A DNA stretch of 64,000 nt from Natribacillus halophilus (GCF_900100185.1 NZ_FNEN01000001.1:62001-126000), one strand, 5' to 3'; numbered from the stretch's first letter, positions 29,060-37,690 are shown. The notes: generated by a model from the sequence alone, not told the origin. Made by a program: numbers and translations.

Positions 29060-29278
29060 ATACATCCAGCTTCTTCTGAAGTGGGAGTAGAGGAGCAAAA
29101 ACCATCAGTACGTATCCGTATGGACGGTGAGATCCGACGCGTTTACGGAAAGGGGAATTTGCCGAAGCTAGGAATGGCTCACGCATTCACGGCTGGTCGT
29201 GCATTGAAGAAATGCAGGGCTGTCATATAGCTCGAGGCTATATGGAGGGCTATCTCACGCATGAAGTGCTTCTGGTTA
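29060..29278 (+). ncRNA. Lysine riboswitch (L box)
   Basis: The leader carries the conserved L-box words in order: GTAGAGGAGC, ACCATCAGTA, GGTGAGATCC, GGGGAATTTGCCGAAGC, CACGGCTGGTCGTGC and GGGCTGTCATATAGC. The 5' CCAGCTTCTTC and 3' GAAGTGCTTCTGG can close the basal helix. It is followed by an intrinsic terminator, so lysine binding should stop transcription before dapA. Confidence 0.93.
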
Positions 29279-29295
29279 TAAAGAAGTGTTCATGC

Positions 29296-29324
29296 AGCAA
29301 TGAGAGCGCTCATTGCTGTTTTTT
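29296..29324 (+). terminator. Riboswitch-controlled terminator
   Basis: 9-bp stem AGCAATGAG (29296-29304) / CTCATTGCT (29309-29317), then GTTTTTTA. Expression platform of the lysine riboswitch. Confidence 0.9.
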
Positions 29325-29433
29325 AGGCGGTCGTTCATAGTGATTTGCCTACACTTTCTTACCCGACGGCACATAAACTAACTCGTGTAATGAGCCCCTC
29401 ATAATCAAAATATCAAACACGAGGGTGGTAAAC

Positions 29434-30321
29434 ATGAATTTAGGACGATTAGTTACAGCGATGGTAACGCCCTTTGACGACAAAGGCGAGATCGACTTTC
29501 AGGATCTGACAAAGTTGATTAACCATCTGATTGCAAATGGCACGGAATCCATCGTCGTTTCCGGAACGACAGGTGAATCACCGACGTTGTCAAAAGAGGA
29601 AAAAGTCGCCTTATTCAAGCATACGGTCAAGGTGGTTAACGGAAGAATTCCGGTGGTTGCGGGAACCGGCACCAGTGATACGCGCGCGTCCATGTCTCTG
29701 ACGCGGGCGGCGGAAGAAGCAGGCGCCGACGGCATCATGCTCGTCACCCCTTACTATAGTAAGCCTTCGCAGGAAGGAATGTATCAACACTTTAAAACCA
29801 TCTCAGAATGCACGGATTTGCCGATCATGCTGTATAATGTCCCGGGGCGGACCGCTGTAAGTTTAACCCCCGAGACGATTATCCGTTTATCGAACATCCC
29901 GAATATCGAGGCCGTGAAAGAAGCGAGCGGCGATGCTGATGCGGCTTCCTTCATCATTGAAAACGCGCAGGACGGCTTTAAGTTATACGGGGGAGACGAC
30001 AGCCTAACATTGCCGCTTATGTCGATTGGCAGTACTGGCATCGTATCTGTAGCTTCACATATTATCGGCAAGAATATGCTGCAAATGATACAGAGTTTCA
30101 CCCAGGGCCATGTCCAATTGGCCGCCAAGCAACATCGGGAATTGTTGCCGGTGATGAACGCGATGTTTATGGCTCCAAGCCCCGCTCCGGTAAAAGCGGC
30201 ACTGGAAATGCAAGGCATTATTTCCGGAAATCTGCGCTTACCGATGATTCCTTTAACGGAGGAAGAACATCAGCTTTTGTATCAAACATTGCAGCCCAAG
30301 GCGACCTTCTTCGTTAGCTAA
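29434..30321 (+). CDS. dapA: 4-hydroxy-tetrahydrodipicolinate synthase
   Basis: Condenses aspartate-4-semialdehyde with pyruvate, first step of the lysine/dipicolinate/peptidoglycan branch. 295 aa. Seen: SGTTGESPTLS, catalytic Tyr in LYNVPGRT, Schiff-base Lys in AVKEASGD. The ATG at 29434 (GAGGGTGG 5 bp upstream) is preferred over the GTG at 29425, which is inside that site. Controlled by the lysine riboswitch. Monocistronic: a repeat and a terminator-like hairpin follow. Confidence 0.96.
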   Translation: MNLGRLVTAMVTPFDDKGEIDFQDLTKLINHLIANGTESIVVSGTTGESPTLSKEEKVALFKHTVKVVNGRIPVVAGTGTSDTRASMSLTRAAEEAGADGIMLVTPYYSKPSQEGMYQHFKTISECTDLPIMLYNVPGRTAVSLTPETIIRLSNIPNIEAVKEASGDADAASFIIENAQDGFKLYGGDDSLTLPLMSIGSTGIVSVASHIIGKNMLQMIQSFTQGHVQLAAKQHRELLPVMNAMFMAPSPAPVKAALEMQGIISGNLRLPMIPLTEEEHQLLYQTLQPKATFFVS

Positions 30322-30322
30322 T

Positions 30323-30410
30323 TAAAGAAAACTTGGCTTATCGCCAAGCCTGGCGAAAGCCTTAGTTGCACTTATGCATGATAAGAAAGTTATACTTTCT
30401 TATCTGCCAA
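30323..30410 (+). repeat. Intergenic two-hairpin repeat, copy 5 (short form)
   Basis: Begins one base after the dapA stop codon (TAA T TAAAGAAAAC) and runs through both hairpins to CTGCCAA. Short form of hairpin 1. A terminator-like hairpin follows. Confidence 0.88.
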
Positions 30411-30418
30411 GCAGAGAA

Positions 30419-30449
30419 AAGAGCGACCAAAAAAGGTGGTCGCTCTTCT
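30419..30449 (+). terminator. Terminator-like hairpin between dapA and yidD
   Basis: 10-bp stem AAGAGCGACC (30419-30428) / GGTCGCTCTT (30438-30447), A-rich loop, followed by CTTC. It may end the dapA transcript; it also lies just before the yidD ribosome binding site. Confidence 0.55.
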
Positions 30450-30466
30450 TCATTCGAGGTGCTCAT

Positions 30467-30697
30467 ATGATACGCCGTATATTCATCTTTCCTATTCGTT
30501 TGTATCGTCGCTACATTTCCCCTTACACCCCGCCGTCTTGCCGGTTTTATCCCACTTGCTCACAATACGCAACCGAAGCCATTGAAAAACATGGGGCAGG
30601 CAAAGGATTAATACTTGCCCTCATTCGGTTGAGTAAGTGTCACCCTTTTCATCGAGGTGGCTTTGACCCGGTTCCGGAGAAAAAAGAGAAAGATTAA
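30467..30697 (+). CDS. yidD: Membrane protein insertion efficiency factor YidD
   Basis: 76 aa, full length for the family. Characteristic [22 protein letters not shown] and [13 protein letters not shown] are present, with the conserved cysteines. It helps YidC-dependent membrane protein insertion. The ATG at 30467 with GAGGTG upstream is the correct start; the longer open frame upstream reads through repeat copy 5. Its stop shares TTAA with the stop of the converging doeA gene. Confidence 0.93.
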   Translation: MIRRIFIFPIRLYRRYISPYTPPSCRFYPTCSQYATEAIEKHGAGKGLILALIRLSKCHPFHRGGFDPVPEKKEKD

Positions 30698-31866
30698 GGG
30701 GTCGGTTTTTCATAAATATCGCGATCGAAAGACGTTAACGTTTCTATGCCATCGTCGGTTACAAGGACGGATTCTGTTATCTCGATCCCGAAATCGTCAA
30801 ACCAAATACCCGGCATCAGATGAAAAGCCATATTCGGTTCCAGTATGGAACGATCCCCTTTTCGAAAACTGATCGTATGCTCACCCCAATCCGGCGGGTA
30901 ACTCAATCCGATCGAATAACCGAGCCGAGACGCTTTCACGTATCCATGCTTCGCGATGGAGCGACTCCATATCTCTTCCACTTCTTCAGCTGTCATCCCG
31001 GGTTTCATGTGTTGAAGCGTCTCGCTGATTCCCTCGTTGACAACCTTCCCGACGTCAAGCACATAATCGGGAGCGTTTCCGAGTGCCATCGTTCGGGCCA
31101 TGGGCGTGTGATAGCGCGAATAGCAACCGGCAATTTCCAGGGTTAAAAAATCACCTTCGCGATATTTTTTATCCGTCCATGTTAAGTGGGGGCTTGCTGT
31201 ATATTTTCCCGATGGAAGCATCGGCACGATCGATGTATAATCACCGCCGAAATCATCACTGCCATAGATCTGTGCATGATAAATGGCCGCCGCAACCTCA
31301 TTTTCCCTTACCCCGATGTTGACTTTGTCATAAGCCGCTTGCATGGCATTCTCCACGATATACGCAGCCTTGCGCATATAATCGATTTCCGTTTCGCTTT
31401 TGATCACTCTTACCCAATTAACGAGGGCACTGGCGTTTTTAAATTCGGCATCCGGCAAGCCGACTTGAAGACGGTCGTGACACATAGCCGTATAATAAAA
31501 GGCATCCATTTCCACGCCGATCTTTCTCGAAGCTTGCCCGAGATCGTTGAGCACATGGGCAACAAAATCCATCGGATGCTTGATCGATGACTGCACGAAT
31601 TCATCAGGATAAGAGATAATATGAGAGTCACTCAGCCACGTCGTCGTTTTTGCCCCTTTTGCGTCCATTTCCCTTCCGATCCAGAGGGGTTCTTCTTCAT
31701 CGATGAAAACGACAACGACTTGATGAACGTAGAAGCTCCAGGCATCATAACCTGTGAGGTAACACATATTGGACGGGTTGGAAAGCACCAGTACTTCTAC
31801 CCCGTATTCAAGCATTTTTTGTTTTGTTTTATTCATCCTCATTTCATATTCTTCAATCGAGAACAA
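30694..31866 (-). CDS. doeA: Ectoine hydrolase (M24-fold)
   Basis: Opens the ectoine ring to N-acetyl-diaminobutyrate, first step of ectoine catabolism. 390 aa. Pita-bread M24 fold in which the usual dimetal ligands are replaced, as in ectoine hydrolase and creatinase: the first Asp is Glu in LEIAGCY, the second falls in HTPMARTM, and the His position is in [14 protein letters not shown]. DoeA signature segments: [46 protein letters not shown] start at 31866 with GGGGGGAG 6 bp upstream. Third gene of hom-ALDH-doeA; doeB and doeD are not in the window. A M24 dipeptidase is less likely because the metal ligands are lost. Confidence 0.85.
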   Translation of the reverse strand: MFSIEEYEMRMNKTKQKMLEYGVEVLVLSNPSNMCYLTGYDAWSFYVHQVVVVFIDEEEPLWIGREMDAKGAKTTTWLSDSHIISYPDEFVQSSIKHPMDFVAHVLNDLGQASRKIGVEMDAFYYTAMCHDRLQVGLPDAEFKNASALVNWVRVIKSETEIDYMRKAAYIVENAMQAAYDKVNIGVRENEVAAAIYHAQIYGSDDFGGDYTSIVPMLPSGKYTASPHLTWTDKKYREGDFLTLEIAGCYSRYHTPMARTMALGNAPDYVLDVGKVVNEGISETLQHMKPGMTAEEVEEIWSRSIAKHGYVKASRLGYSIGLSYPPDWGEHTISFRKGDRSILEPNMAFHLMPGIWFDDFGIEITESVLVTDDGIETLTSFDRDIYEKPTP

Positions 31867-31908
31867 ATGTCTCCCCCCTCTTCTCTTTATACCGCCACCA
31901 GGCCGATA

Positions 31909-33339
31909 TTATAAGTCTTTGATTTTAAAGCTCACAACCCTTGGTTCTGTCATATCCATCATAGCCGTGTGAACCCCTTCCCGGCCGATACCGGAACTTT
32001 TGACACCGCCAAACGGCATGGCGTCAACACGAAAATCACTGCTATCATTGATAATGACGCCCCCGACATGCAGATCGTGAACCGCTCGATGGGCGATGTG
32101 TAAATCATTCGTAAAAACCCCGGCTTGAAGACCGAAATCGACTTCATTGGCCGCGCTTATGGCTTCGTCATAATCCGAGAACGTGTGCAGGGAAGCCACC
32201 GGACCAAAGATTTCATCTTTGTAAAGGGTTGTCGTTTTAGGAACACGGCTTAGCAACGTCGGTTGCACGAAGCGATTTTTACGCGTACCGCCACAAAGCA
32301 CTTCTGCTCCTTGTTCCTTGGCGTTTTCTATATTTGTCATAATATTATTTGTTTCTTGTTCGGAAATCACCGGTCCCATATCCGTCTGTTCATTCTTCTT
32401 GTCACCGGTGCTCAGTTGTTTTGCTTTTTGAATGAATTTTTCCGTAAAGGTTTGTTCGATGTCCTTGTGGACATATATCCGTTGGACACTGAGGCAGTTT
32501 TGCCCACCTGCCCCGTAAGCACCGCCGACAGCAGCTTCCGCAGCATCATCCAGGTCGGCATCCTTAAAGACGAGAAAGGGCGAGTTGGAACCGAGTTCCA
32601 TGCTTGTTTTTTTCAAACCGGCCGTTTTCGCGATTTTTTCCCCTGCTTCTACCCCGCCGGTAAAAGTGATCATGCGGACATCCGGACTTTCCAGCAATGG
32701 CGGGGTGACTTCACTTCCGCTGCCTGTAATTGTATTTATGATTTCTGGCGGCAAACCGGCCTCGAGAAGTTTTTCCGTGAGCCACAAAGCGGATAACGGC
32801 GTTTGCGTTGCCGGTTTCAGAATCACTGCGTTTCCGCTCGCGAGCGCGGGCCCGATCTTGTGGGCGACGAGATTTAAAGGATCATTAAACGGTGTAATCG
32901 CACCGATAATGCCTACGGGGAAGCGAAAGAAATACCCGTGGCGATCGGAATTGCCGGAAGCCTGATCAAAATTTATCGTTTCTCCGCTTAACTGCCGTGC
33001 TTCTTCTGCTGATAAACGCAAGGTTTCAGCGGTTCGACCGGCTTCGGAGCGTGCCTCGTTTATCGTTTTTATACCCTCTGTGGCAATGAGTTGCGCGGCT
33101 TTTTCCAGATTGTCATCCACCAGTTCTGCTGCTTTTGTAAGGATATCCATGCGTTGTCTTGTCGTAAGCGCAGCTGCGATCTGGCGGCCTTTGTTGGCAC
33201 TTTTTAATGCTTTTTCCATATCTTCGGCTGTACCTTTGGGGACTGTTCCAATGATTTCTTCTGTACCCGGATCGTCGACTTCAATCACTTGATCTTTATG
33301 TTTCCATTCTCCTGCTATAAACATCTGTTTTTTCATCAT
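31909..33339 (-). CDS. NAD(P)-dependent aldehyde dehydrogenase
   Basis: ALDH-superfamily enzyme, 476 aa from the ATG at 33339 (MMKKQMFIAGEW; AAAGGA upstream). Conserved: TPFNDPLNLVAHK, ILKPATQTPLSA, FTGGVEAG, general base in MELGSNSPFLV, catalytic Cys in GQNCLSVQ, and EIFGPVASL. The substrate is not fixed by these motifs. Between a homoserine dehydrogenase and ectoine hydrolase, oxidation of aspartate-4-semialdehyde to aspartate (the DoeC role) is an attractive inference. Other short-chain semialdehydes are possible. It ends 42 bp before doeA. Confidence 0.85.
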   Translation of the reverse strand: MMKKQMFIAGEWKHKDQVIEVDDPGTEEIIGTVPKGTAEDMEKALKSANKGRQIAAALTTRQRMDILTKAAELVDDNLEKAAQLIATEGIKTINEARSEAGRTAETLRLSAEEARQLSGETINFDQASGNSDRHGYFFRFPVGIIGAITPFNDPLNLVAHKIGPALASGNAVILKPATQTPLSALWLTEKLLEAGLPPEIINTITGSGSEVTPPLLESPDVRMITFTGGVEAGEKIAKTAGLKKTSMELGSNSPFLVFKDADLDDAAEAAVGGAYGAGGQNCLSVQRIYVHKDIEQTFTEKFIQKAKQLSTGDKKNEQTDMGPVISEQETNNIMTNIENAKEQGAEVLCGGTRKNRFVQPTLLSRVPKTTTLYKDEIFGPVASLHTFSDYDEAISAANEVDFGLQAGVFTNDLHIAHRAVHDLHVGGVIINDSSDFRVDAMPFGGVKSSGIGREGVHTAMMDMTEPRVVSFKIKDL

Positions 33340-33411
33340 TTGAACATCAGTCCTTTTCTGGAGAGTGAATGCCAAAGATCTATACCCTTTGTTACTCATT
33401 TTTACACACAG

Positions 33412-34446
33412 TTAATCACGGCCTAGTGTGAGAATATCAATGAGAACGGCATAACCGGTTTCCGTTATTCCGGCTCCGGCTCCTGTCAGCGTAATTTCTC
33501 CGGAAAGATCACACTCATAAGCGACGGCATTGGTCGGTCCCGAGATTTGTGCCAGGGTATCTGTTTTATCCAGTTTTTCCGGGCGCACGTATCCACGCGT
33601 TTGTTGGCCGTCTTTTTCGATTACACCGAGGAGTTTCCAAACTTTGCCTTCAGCGTCGGCGTCGGCGATATCGGTGGTCGTTAAATGCGAGATGCCCTGG
33701 CAAGGAACATCATTTCTCGTTAAGTTTGCTTCCAGTAAAACGTTGGCCAGAATCACAACTTTCCCCTGCACGTCATAGCCTTCAACATCGTTCGTCGGAT
33801 CAGCTTCCGCATAGCCTTTGGCTTGAGCAGAGACAAGGGCATCTTCATAACTCATGCCACTGGCCATTTCCGTGAGCATACTGTTCGTTGTCCCATTTAA
33901 AATGCCGCGTATGTGCCGAATGTCGTTGCCCATTAAAGTTTGCGCCGGCATCCTTAACGCCGGTGTGCCACTCATAACCGTGCCTTCGAATAAAAAGCTT
34001 ACACCGTTGTTTGCAGCGAGCTGCTGCAGTTCTTTGTAAGCATTGACAATCGGTCCTTTATTGGTCGTGACCACGTGCTTGCCGACAGAAAGAGCCGCTT
34101 TACAATGATCAAGGGCAGGTTGCCCGGTTTCAACATCGGTATATGTGAGTTCTACGACGACGTCGGCATTGCTTTTGGTGATAGTGGTATGGACATCCCA
34201 TCCGGTTTCCAAACCGGGTTCGTCTTCATAATGGTGTAACGTTCCATCTTTTTCGAGGCTGGCATCAATCTTGGCAAGATCCAATCCGTTATCGTTGTGC
34301 AAGGCTCCTTTGGATAAATCAGCGATGGATACGATGTCGATGGGCTGGCCGTGTTGGGCTTGTAAGGCTTCGTTTTTATTTCCTATGATTTGTAAAAATC
34401 CCTGCCCGACACCTCCAAACCCGATAATGGCTACTTTATGTTTCAT
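33412..34446 (-). CDS. hom: Homoserine dehydrogenase, short form without ACT domain
   Basis: Interconverts aspartate-4-semialdehyde and homoserine. 344 aa: Rossmann start VAIIGFGGVGQGF, then TNKGPIVNAY, GILNGTTNSML, and GYAEADPTNDVEGYDVQGK. There is no C-terminal ACT domain, unlike the roughly 430-aa feedback-controlled Bacillus Hom. It should therefore not be inhibited by threonine through that domain. First gene of the operon with ALDH and doeA; strong GAGGGGGG site. The clustering suggests a role in ectoine or semialdehyde metabolism rather than ordinary threonine synthesis. Confidence 0.88.
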   Translation of the reverse strand: MKHKVAIIGFGGVGQGFLQIIGNKNEALQAQHGQPIDIVSIADLSKGALHNDNGLDLAKIDASLEKDGTLHHYEDEPGLETGWDVHTTITKSNADVVVELTYTDVETGQPALDHCKAALSVGKHVVTTNKGPIVNAYKELQQLAANNGVSFLFEGTVMSGTPALRMPAQTLMGNDIRHIRGILNGTTNSMLTEMASGMSYEDALVSAQAKGYAEADPTNDVEGYDVQGKVVILANVLLEANLTRNDVPCQGISHLTTTDIADADAEGKVWKLLGVIEKDGQQTRGYVRPEKLDKTDTLAQISGPTNAVAYECDLSGEITLTGAGAGITETGYAVLIDILTLGRD

Positions 34447-34481
34447 CGGTTATCCCCCCTCTTTATAGGTATCTTCGACCG

Positions 34482-34576
34482 TAAAGAAAACTTGGCTTAT
34501 CGCCAAGCCTTTAAGGCGATAAGCCTTAGTTGCACTTATGCAGGATAAGAAAGTGGTTTATACTTTCTTACCTGCT
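34482..34576 (+). repeat. Intergenic two-hairpin repeat, copy 6 (long form)
   Basis: Complete long form: hairpin 1 GGCTTATCGCC/GGCGATAAGCC; hairpin 2 TAAGAAAGT/ACTTTCTTA; right end CCTGC. It lies between the hom start and the kapB terminator, in a 217-bp gap. Confidence 0.9.
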
Positions 34577-34608
34577 AAGAAAAGAGGATTAGACGATGTC
34601 TACCCTCT
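34577..34608 (-). terminator. Probable terminator of kapB
   Basis: Minus-strand imperfect stem AGAGGGTAGAC / GTCTAATCCTCT with 3-nt loop, followed by TTTTCTTAGC. The T-run directly abuts the end of repeat copy 6. Confidence 0.55.
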
Positions 34609-34663
34609 TCTTCTACGGTCTTACGGTGTTAAAACAATTGCTGCTGTACGATTATACGAATGG

Positions 34664-35026
34664 CTAATCAAATTTATATCTTGTTTCAAGGCTTTCCAGG
34701 CTATTTAAGGCTTTCTCTCCAAATTCATCTTCTCTGGCCTTCATTTTCTCTTTTTCGTTGTCCAGTGCAGTACGCAAGCTTGTTTTATAATCGGGGATGT
34801 CTTCTTCATAAGGCTGAACGGTAACCGTTGGCACCCATGTTTTTTCATAATAGGAGAGGGCGTTTCTTTCATGAAACAGGGGGACTTCTGTTTCAAAGCC
34901 TTGGTGTAGGTCTCCCTGTAGAGGGTGTTTGAGGACCGCCAAAACTTTAATTAATGTTCGGTCATCTTTACGTTCCAGTTCTTCCCCCACGTAAACCCCT
35001 GTTTTATATTTTCCTTGTACGATCAT
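34664..35026 (-). CDS. kapB: KapB, sporulation kinase-associated protein
   Basis: 120 aa. Closely follows Bacillus KapB: GKYKTGVYVGEE, KVLAVLKHPLQGDLH, PLFHERNALSYYEKTWVP, and DYKTSLRTAL. In B. subtilis KapB is needed for KinB signalling into the sporulation phosphorelay. It is called a lipoprotein there, yet I see no signal peptide or lipobox in this copy. Start taken at the ATG at 35026 (GAGGTG 6 bp upstream); the frame is open 14 codons further. Confidence 0.87.
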   Translation of the reverse strand: MIVQGKYKTGVYVGEELERKDDRTLIKVLAVLKHPLQGDLHQGFETEVPLFHERNALSYYEKTWVPTVTVQPYEEDIPDYKTSLRTALDNEKEKMKAREDEFGEKALNSLESLETRYKFD

Positions 35027-35172
35027 ATTCGCACCTCTTTTCTGTGTATCATCTCTTATTTGTATCATACGTGAATGTGCCAGTCTTCTTCAACAATTTC
35101 ATCCCGGTGCATAAAATGCTTTGGTATATGGCATATTATTATTGAAAGAATAAAATTTCGGTACGTGAAATT

Positions 35173-36156
35173 TTGGTGGTGACAACCTTGTTCTGGCTTC
35201 AATGGAGTGGCGGAAGACTTCTCAAAACGAGTTTGAGTATTTGTCTAAGCATTGCCCTTTGTTTGCATTTGCACATATCGCCAACATTTGCGCTCGTGGC
35301 GGTTATGCTCGCGTGGGACCCTACCGGTATCGATGCCGTCCGTAACGGGGCAACGCGCGTCATTGCCGCTTCTACAGGCGCCTTATATGCCTTGGTTTTC
35401 TTTTATACCCTCGGCGCGCACCCGATTGTGTATGCCTTTATAACCGTTGTCGTACTCGCGGCTCTTCATTATTTTAACATCGGAAAATTTACCGCTATCG
35501 CTTCTGTGACAGCTGTTGCCATCATACCGACGATGGCCGGGCACCAACTCGCCGAATTCCTCGCCCGTGTCATGAGTACATTAATTGGCATTATGATCGC
35601 TTCCATCATTAATCTGCTCGTCTATACACCTACTTACACGGCTTCACTGGAGAAAAACAGCGAGAAAAGTTGGCGCCAGGGATTACATATGATTGCTTCC
35701 ATTATTGAAAATGAGGAGGAGGGCCATGAACATTCTCGTCTTTGGGCGCAAAGGGACGTGCTCCATGCAAAACTCCACCGTATGAAAAAACGTTTGCACA
35801 AACAACGGACTCAATGGCGATTGCATCCTGCTTCCCCCGTGGATCAGCAAGCATTACACCTGACGGAAAGACGCATTGACACGCTGTTACGCCTTCTTGA
35901 GCATGTACATATCCTACGCACGTCAAAATCATTGCCGACTCTTGCGTTTAAAGGCATATTAGCCCATTTTCCCGAGAGAGAACTGGAACCCACGCAGCTA
36001 CTATTATGGCTTGAGAAAATCCGACAGCAAAATAAGCACCCTCAGCTTCAAGAAGTGATTAGCGCCTGCATAGAAACGTTACAGGAAAATGAACAGGAAA
36101 GCGTTCCCCTACCTGCTCCGAGTGAAAAGTGGTCCCGATGGGAGAAGGGGTCCTGA
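35173..36156 (+). CDS. Aromatic-acid-exporter-family (ArAE) membrane protein
   Basis: 327 aa. The first 155 residues form about five hydrophobic segments with GATRVIAASTGALYALV and GKFTAIASVTAVAIIPTM, the ArAE_1 pattern. The C-terminal half is a cytoplasmic helical domain rich in His, Arg and Glu. The family is inferred to export aromatic acids, but the substrate here is unknown. The start is uncertain: TTG 35173, GTG 35176 and GTG 35179 are consecutive and none has a good ribosome binding site. Stands alone. Confidence 0.78.
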   Translation: MVVTTLFWLQWSGGRLLKTSLSICLSIALCLHLHISPTFALVAVMLAWDPTGIDAVRNGATRVIAASTGALYALVFFYTLGAHPIVYAFITVVVLAALHYFNIGKFTAIASVTAVAIIPTMAGHQLAEFLARVMSTLIGIMIASIINLLVYTPTYTASLEKNSEKSWRQGLHMIASIIENEEEGHEHSRLWAQRDVLHAKLHRMKKRLHKQRTQWRLHPASPVDQQALHLTERRIDTLLRLLEHVHILRTSKSLPTLAFKGILAHFPERELEPTQLLLWLEKIRQQNKHPQLQEVISACIETLQENEQESVPLPAPSEKWSRWEKGS

Positions 36157-36227
36157 CCTTGGGATGAAATCGGAGGACTTCTAAAGCTGTTTATCCATGA
36201 TTTTCTTCGTACAAATAGGTATGTATC

Positions 36228-36262
36228 ACCTGAACAACCTTATTAACAAGGTCGTTAGGTGC
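36228..36262. other. Intergenic hairpin in the 36157-36470 gap
   Basis: Interrupted stem CACCTgAACaACCTT / AAGGTcGTTAGGTG around ATTAAC, followed by CCTTTCC. It may end the ArAE gene transcript. The rest of this gap of about 310 bp is AT-rich, and I see nothing else in it. Confidence 0.4.
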
Positions 36263-36470
36263 CTTTCCTGCAATGCGTGCATTTCTTTTTTTTCCAATCT
36301 AAATTTTTTATTTGATCACTAATGATAACACCCTCAACTGTCAAACCAACGGTTAGGGGGAAATGGCGGCAAAATCGATGGATGCTCCCTTTAGCCCTGT
36401 ATGAAATGGTTATATGTACATACGATATGTGTAGGTAGACGAATCGCATGTCGCGTTTGAGGTGGCTCCA

Positions 36471-37142
36471 TTGTTTATCGTTGAAATTATTCTGCTATTC
36501 CTTCTAACCCTATTCATCATTCGGATGTTTGGGCATTCCGCCTTTTCGCAAATCACGCCTCATGATTTAGTGGCTGTCTTTTTTTTGGTTATTATTGCTA
36601 CATCCCCCATTGAAATAAATACCCTTAGTCAGGCAATCTTGGGGATTATCGCCGTAGGGGGTTTGCACTATTCTTTGGCAAGACTGAGCCTTTTACGGAG
36701 ATTTCACCACTTGGTAGTAGGGGAACCTGTGATCTTAATCAAGCATGGAAAAATCATCAAATCAAATTTGAAAAAAACCCGTTATTCCTTAATTGAGTTG
36801 CTTTCAAGTCTGAGAAGCAAGGGATATCTAGACATAAAAAACATTCAATATGCCATTCTTGAGCCTTTTGGGGAGCTTAGTGTTGTGCTTAGGGAAGATG
36901 CACACCCCATTACAAGAAAAGATTTAAATTTGGATGTGGAAAAAACTGGAGTTCCTATCACTGTAGTGGTGGAAGGGATCATTCAATATGAAAATTTAAA
37001 GCTCCTTCATCGTGATGAACGATGGCTAAGATCCCAACTTAAAGAAAAAGGGTATAAAAAACTGGAAGATGTTTTTATTGCAACCGTTTGGGATAAAAAT
37101 CATCAATTGATGGTTGATGACGGAAGCGGAAACAACACTTAA
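36471..37142 (+). CDS. DUF421 (YetF-type) membrane protein
   Basis: 223 aa. About three N-terminal membrane segments, then the soluble DUF421 domain: EPVILIKHGKIIKSNLKKTRYS, LLSSLRSKGYLDIKNIQYAILE, and DVFIATVWD. Function unknown; several paralogues per genome are usual in Bacillus. The TTG at 36471 with GAGGTGG 6 bp upstream is preferred over the GTG at 36462, which lies within that site. The base composition is clearly more AT-rich than the neighbours. It converges on a second, truncated DUF421 gene whose last bases it touches. Confidence 0.82.
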   Translation: MFIVEIILLFLLTLFIIRMFGHSAFSQITPHDLVAVFFLVIIATSPIEINTLSQAILGIIAVGGLHYSLARLSLLRRFHHLVVGEPVILIKHGKIIKSNLKKTRYSLIELLSSLRSKGYLDIKNIQYAILEPFGELSVVLREDAHPITRKDLNLDVEKTGVPITVVVEGIIQYENLKLLHRDERWLRSQLKEKGYKKLEDVFIATVWDKNHQLMVDDGSGNNT

Positions 37143-37560
37143 TTGCGCTGCAATACACCTTCATCTTCTTTCCATTCAAGATAGAATACATCTTTGTAAT
37201 GATTGATATTATGTTTATGAAGGTGATTGAGCAGCCACTCTTTATTGAGGCCGGACTTGGATAGATTCTCCCAGTCGACTTTTCCGTCATTGATTAATGT
37301 AACAGGTAGATATGCAGGCTTTAAAGGCAAATTCATGTCTGAAGTTGTAGGCGATTCATATTTTGCTTTTTTCAGAACGCTCATTGTACCATCGGCTTCA
37401 AGAATCGCATAGGCCACTTCTCTTACGGAAAATACCTTTTCTTTTCGTAGTGATTGTAGCATTTGATTCATATCAATTTTATTCTTTTTCATTTCTTGTC
37501 TCTCAATTTGACCATTGCGAATAAGGATAGAGGGTTTTCCTTTTTTAGATTGATCTAAAG
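37139..37560 (-). pseudogene. Beheaded DUF421 gene (C-terminal domain only)
   Basis: The frame encodes only the soluble DUF421 domain. Homology begins before the first ATG: upstream codons read KKGKPSILIRNGQIERQEM, which is the domain's normal beginning, but a TGA stop lies about a dozen codons further up. No membrane segments remain. From the ATG at 37492 it would be a 117-aa soluble protein without a clear ribosome binding site. It ends EWKEDEGVLQRN and overlaps the 3' end of the intact DUF421 gene by four bases. Confidence 0.75.
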
Positions 37561-37651
37561 AAGGAAGAAATACTCAAAAAAGTTACCTCGTTGTAGAAGT
37601 TGAAACTATCTACAATTTTTTGACCCCTGTATGAAAATGTTCTTGTACCCC

Positions 37652-37683
37652 AAAAAGAGCAGGAAGAGGGAACCTTCCTGCTC
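37652..37683 (-). terminator. Probable terminator of gltB-gltD
   Basis: 10-bp perfect stem GAGCAGGAAG (37657-37666) / CTTCCTGCTC (37674-37683), then five T on the minus strand. It is separated from the gltD stop by repeat copy 7. Confidence 0.7.
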
Positions 37684-37690
37684 CTCGCTG

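Noticed and set aside
29325-29372. Decayed eleventh repeat copy (ACTTTCTTACCCG)
   Set aside because: Only one short arm matches; no hairpin partner or left end.
30374-30466. N-terminal extension of yidD
   Set aside because: It reads through repeat copy 5 and a hairpin; YidD proteins start at the ATG at 30467, which has a ribosome site.
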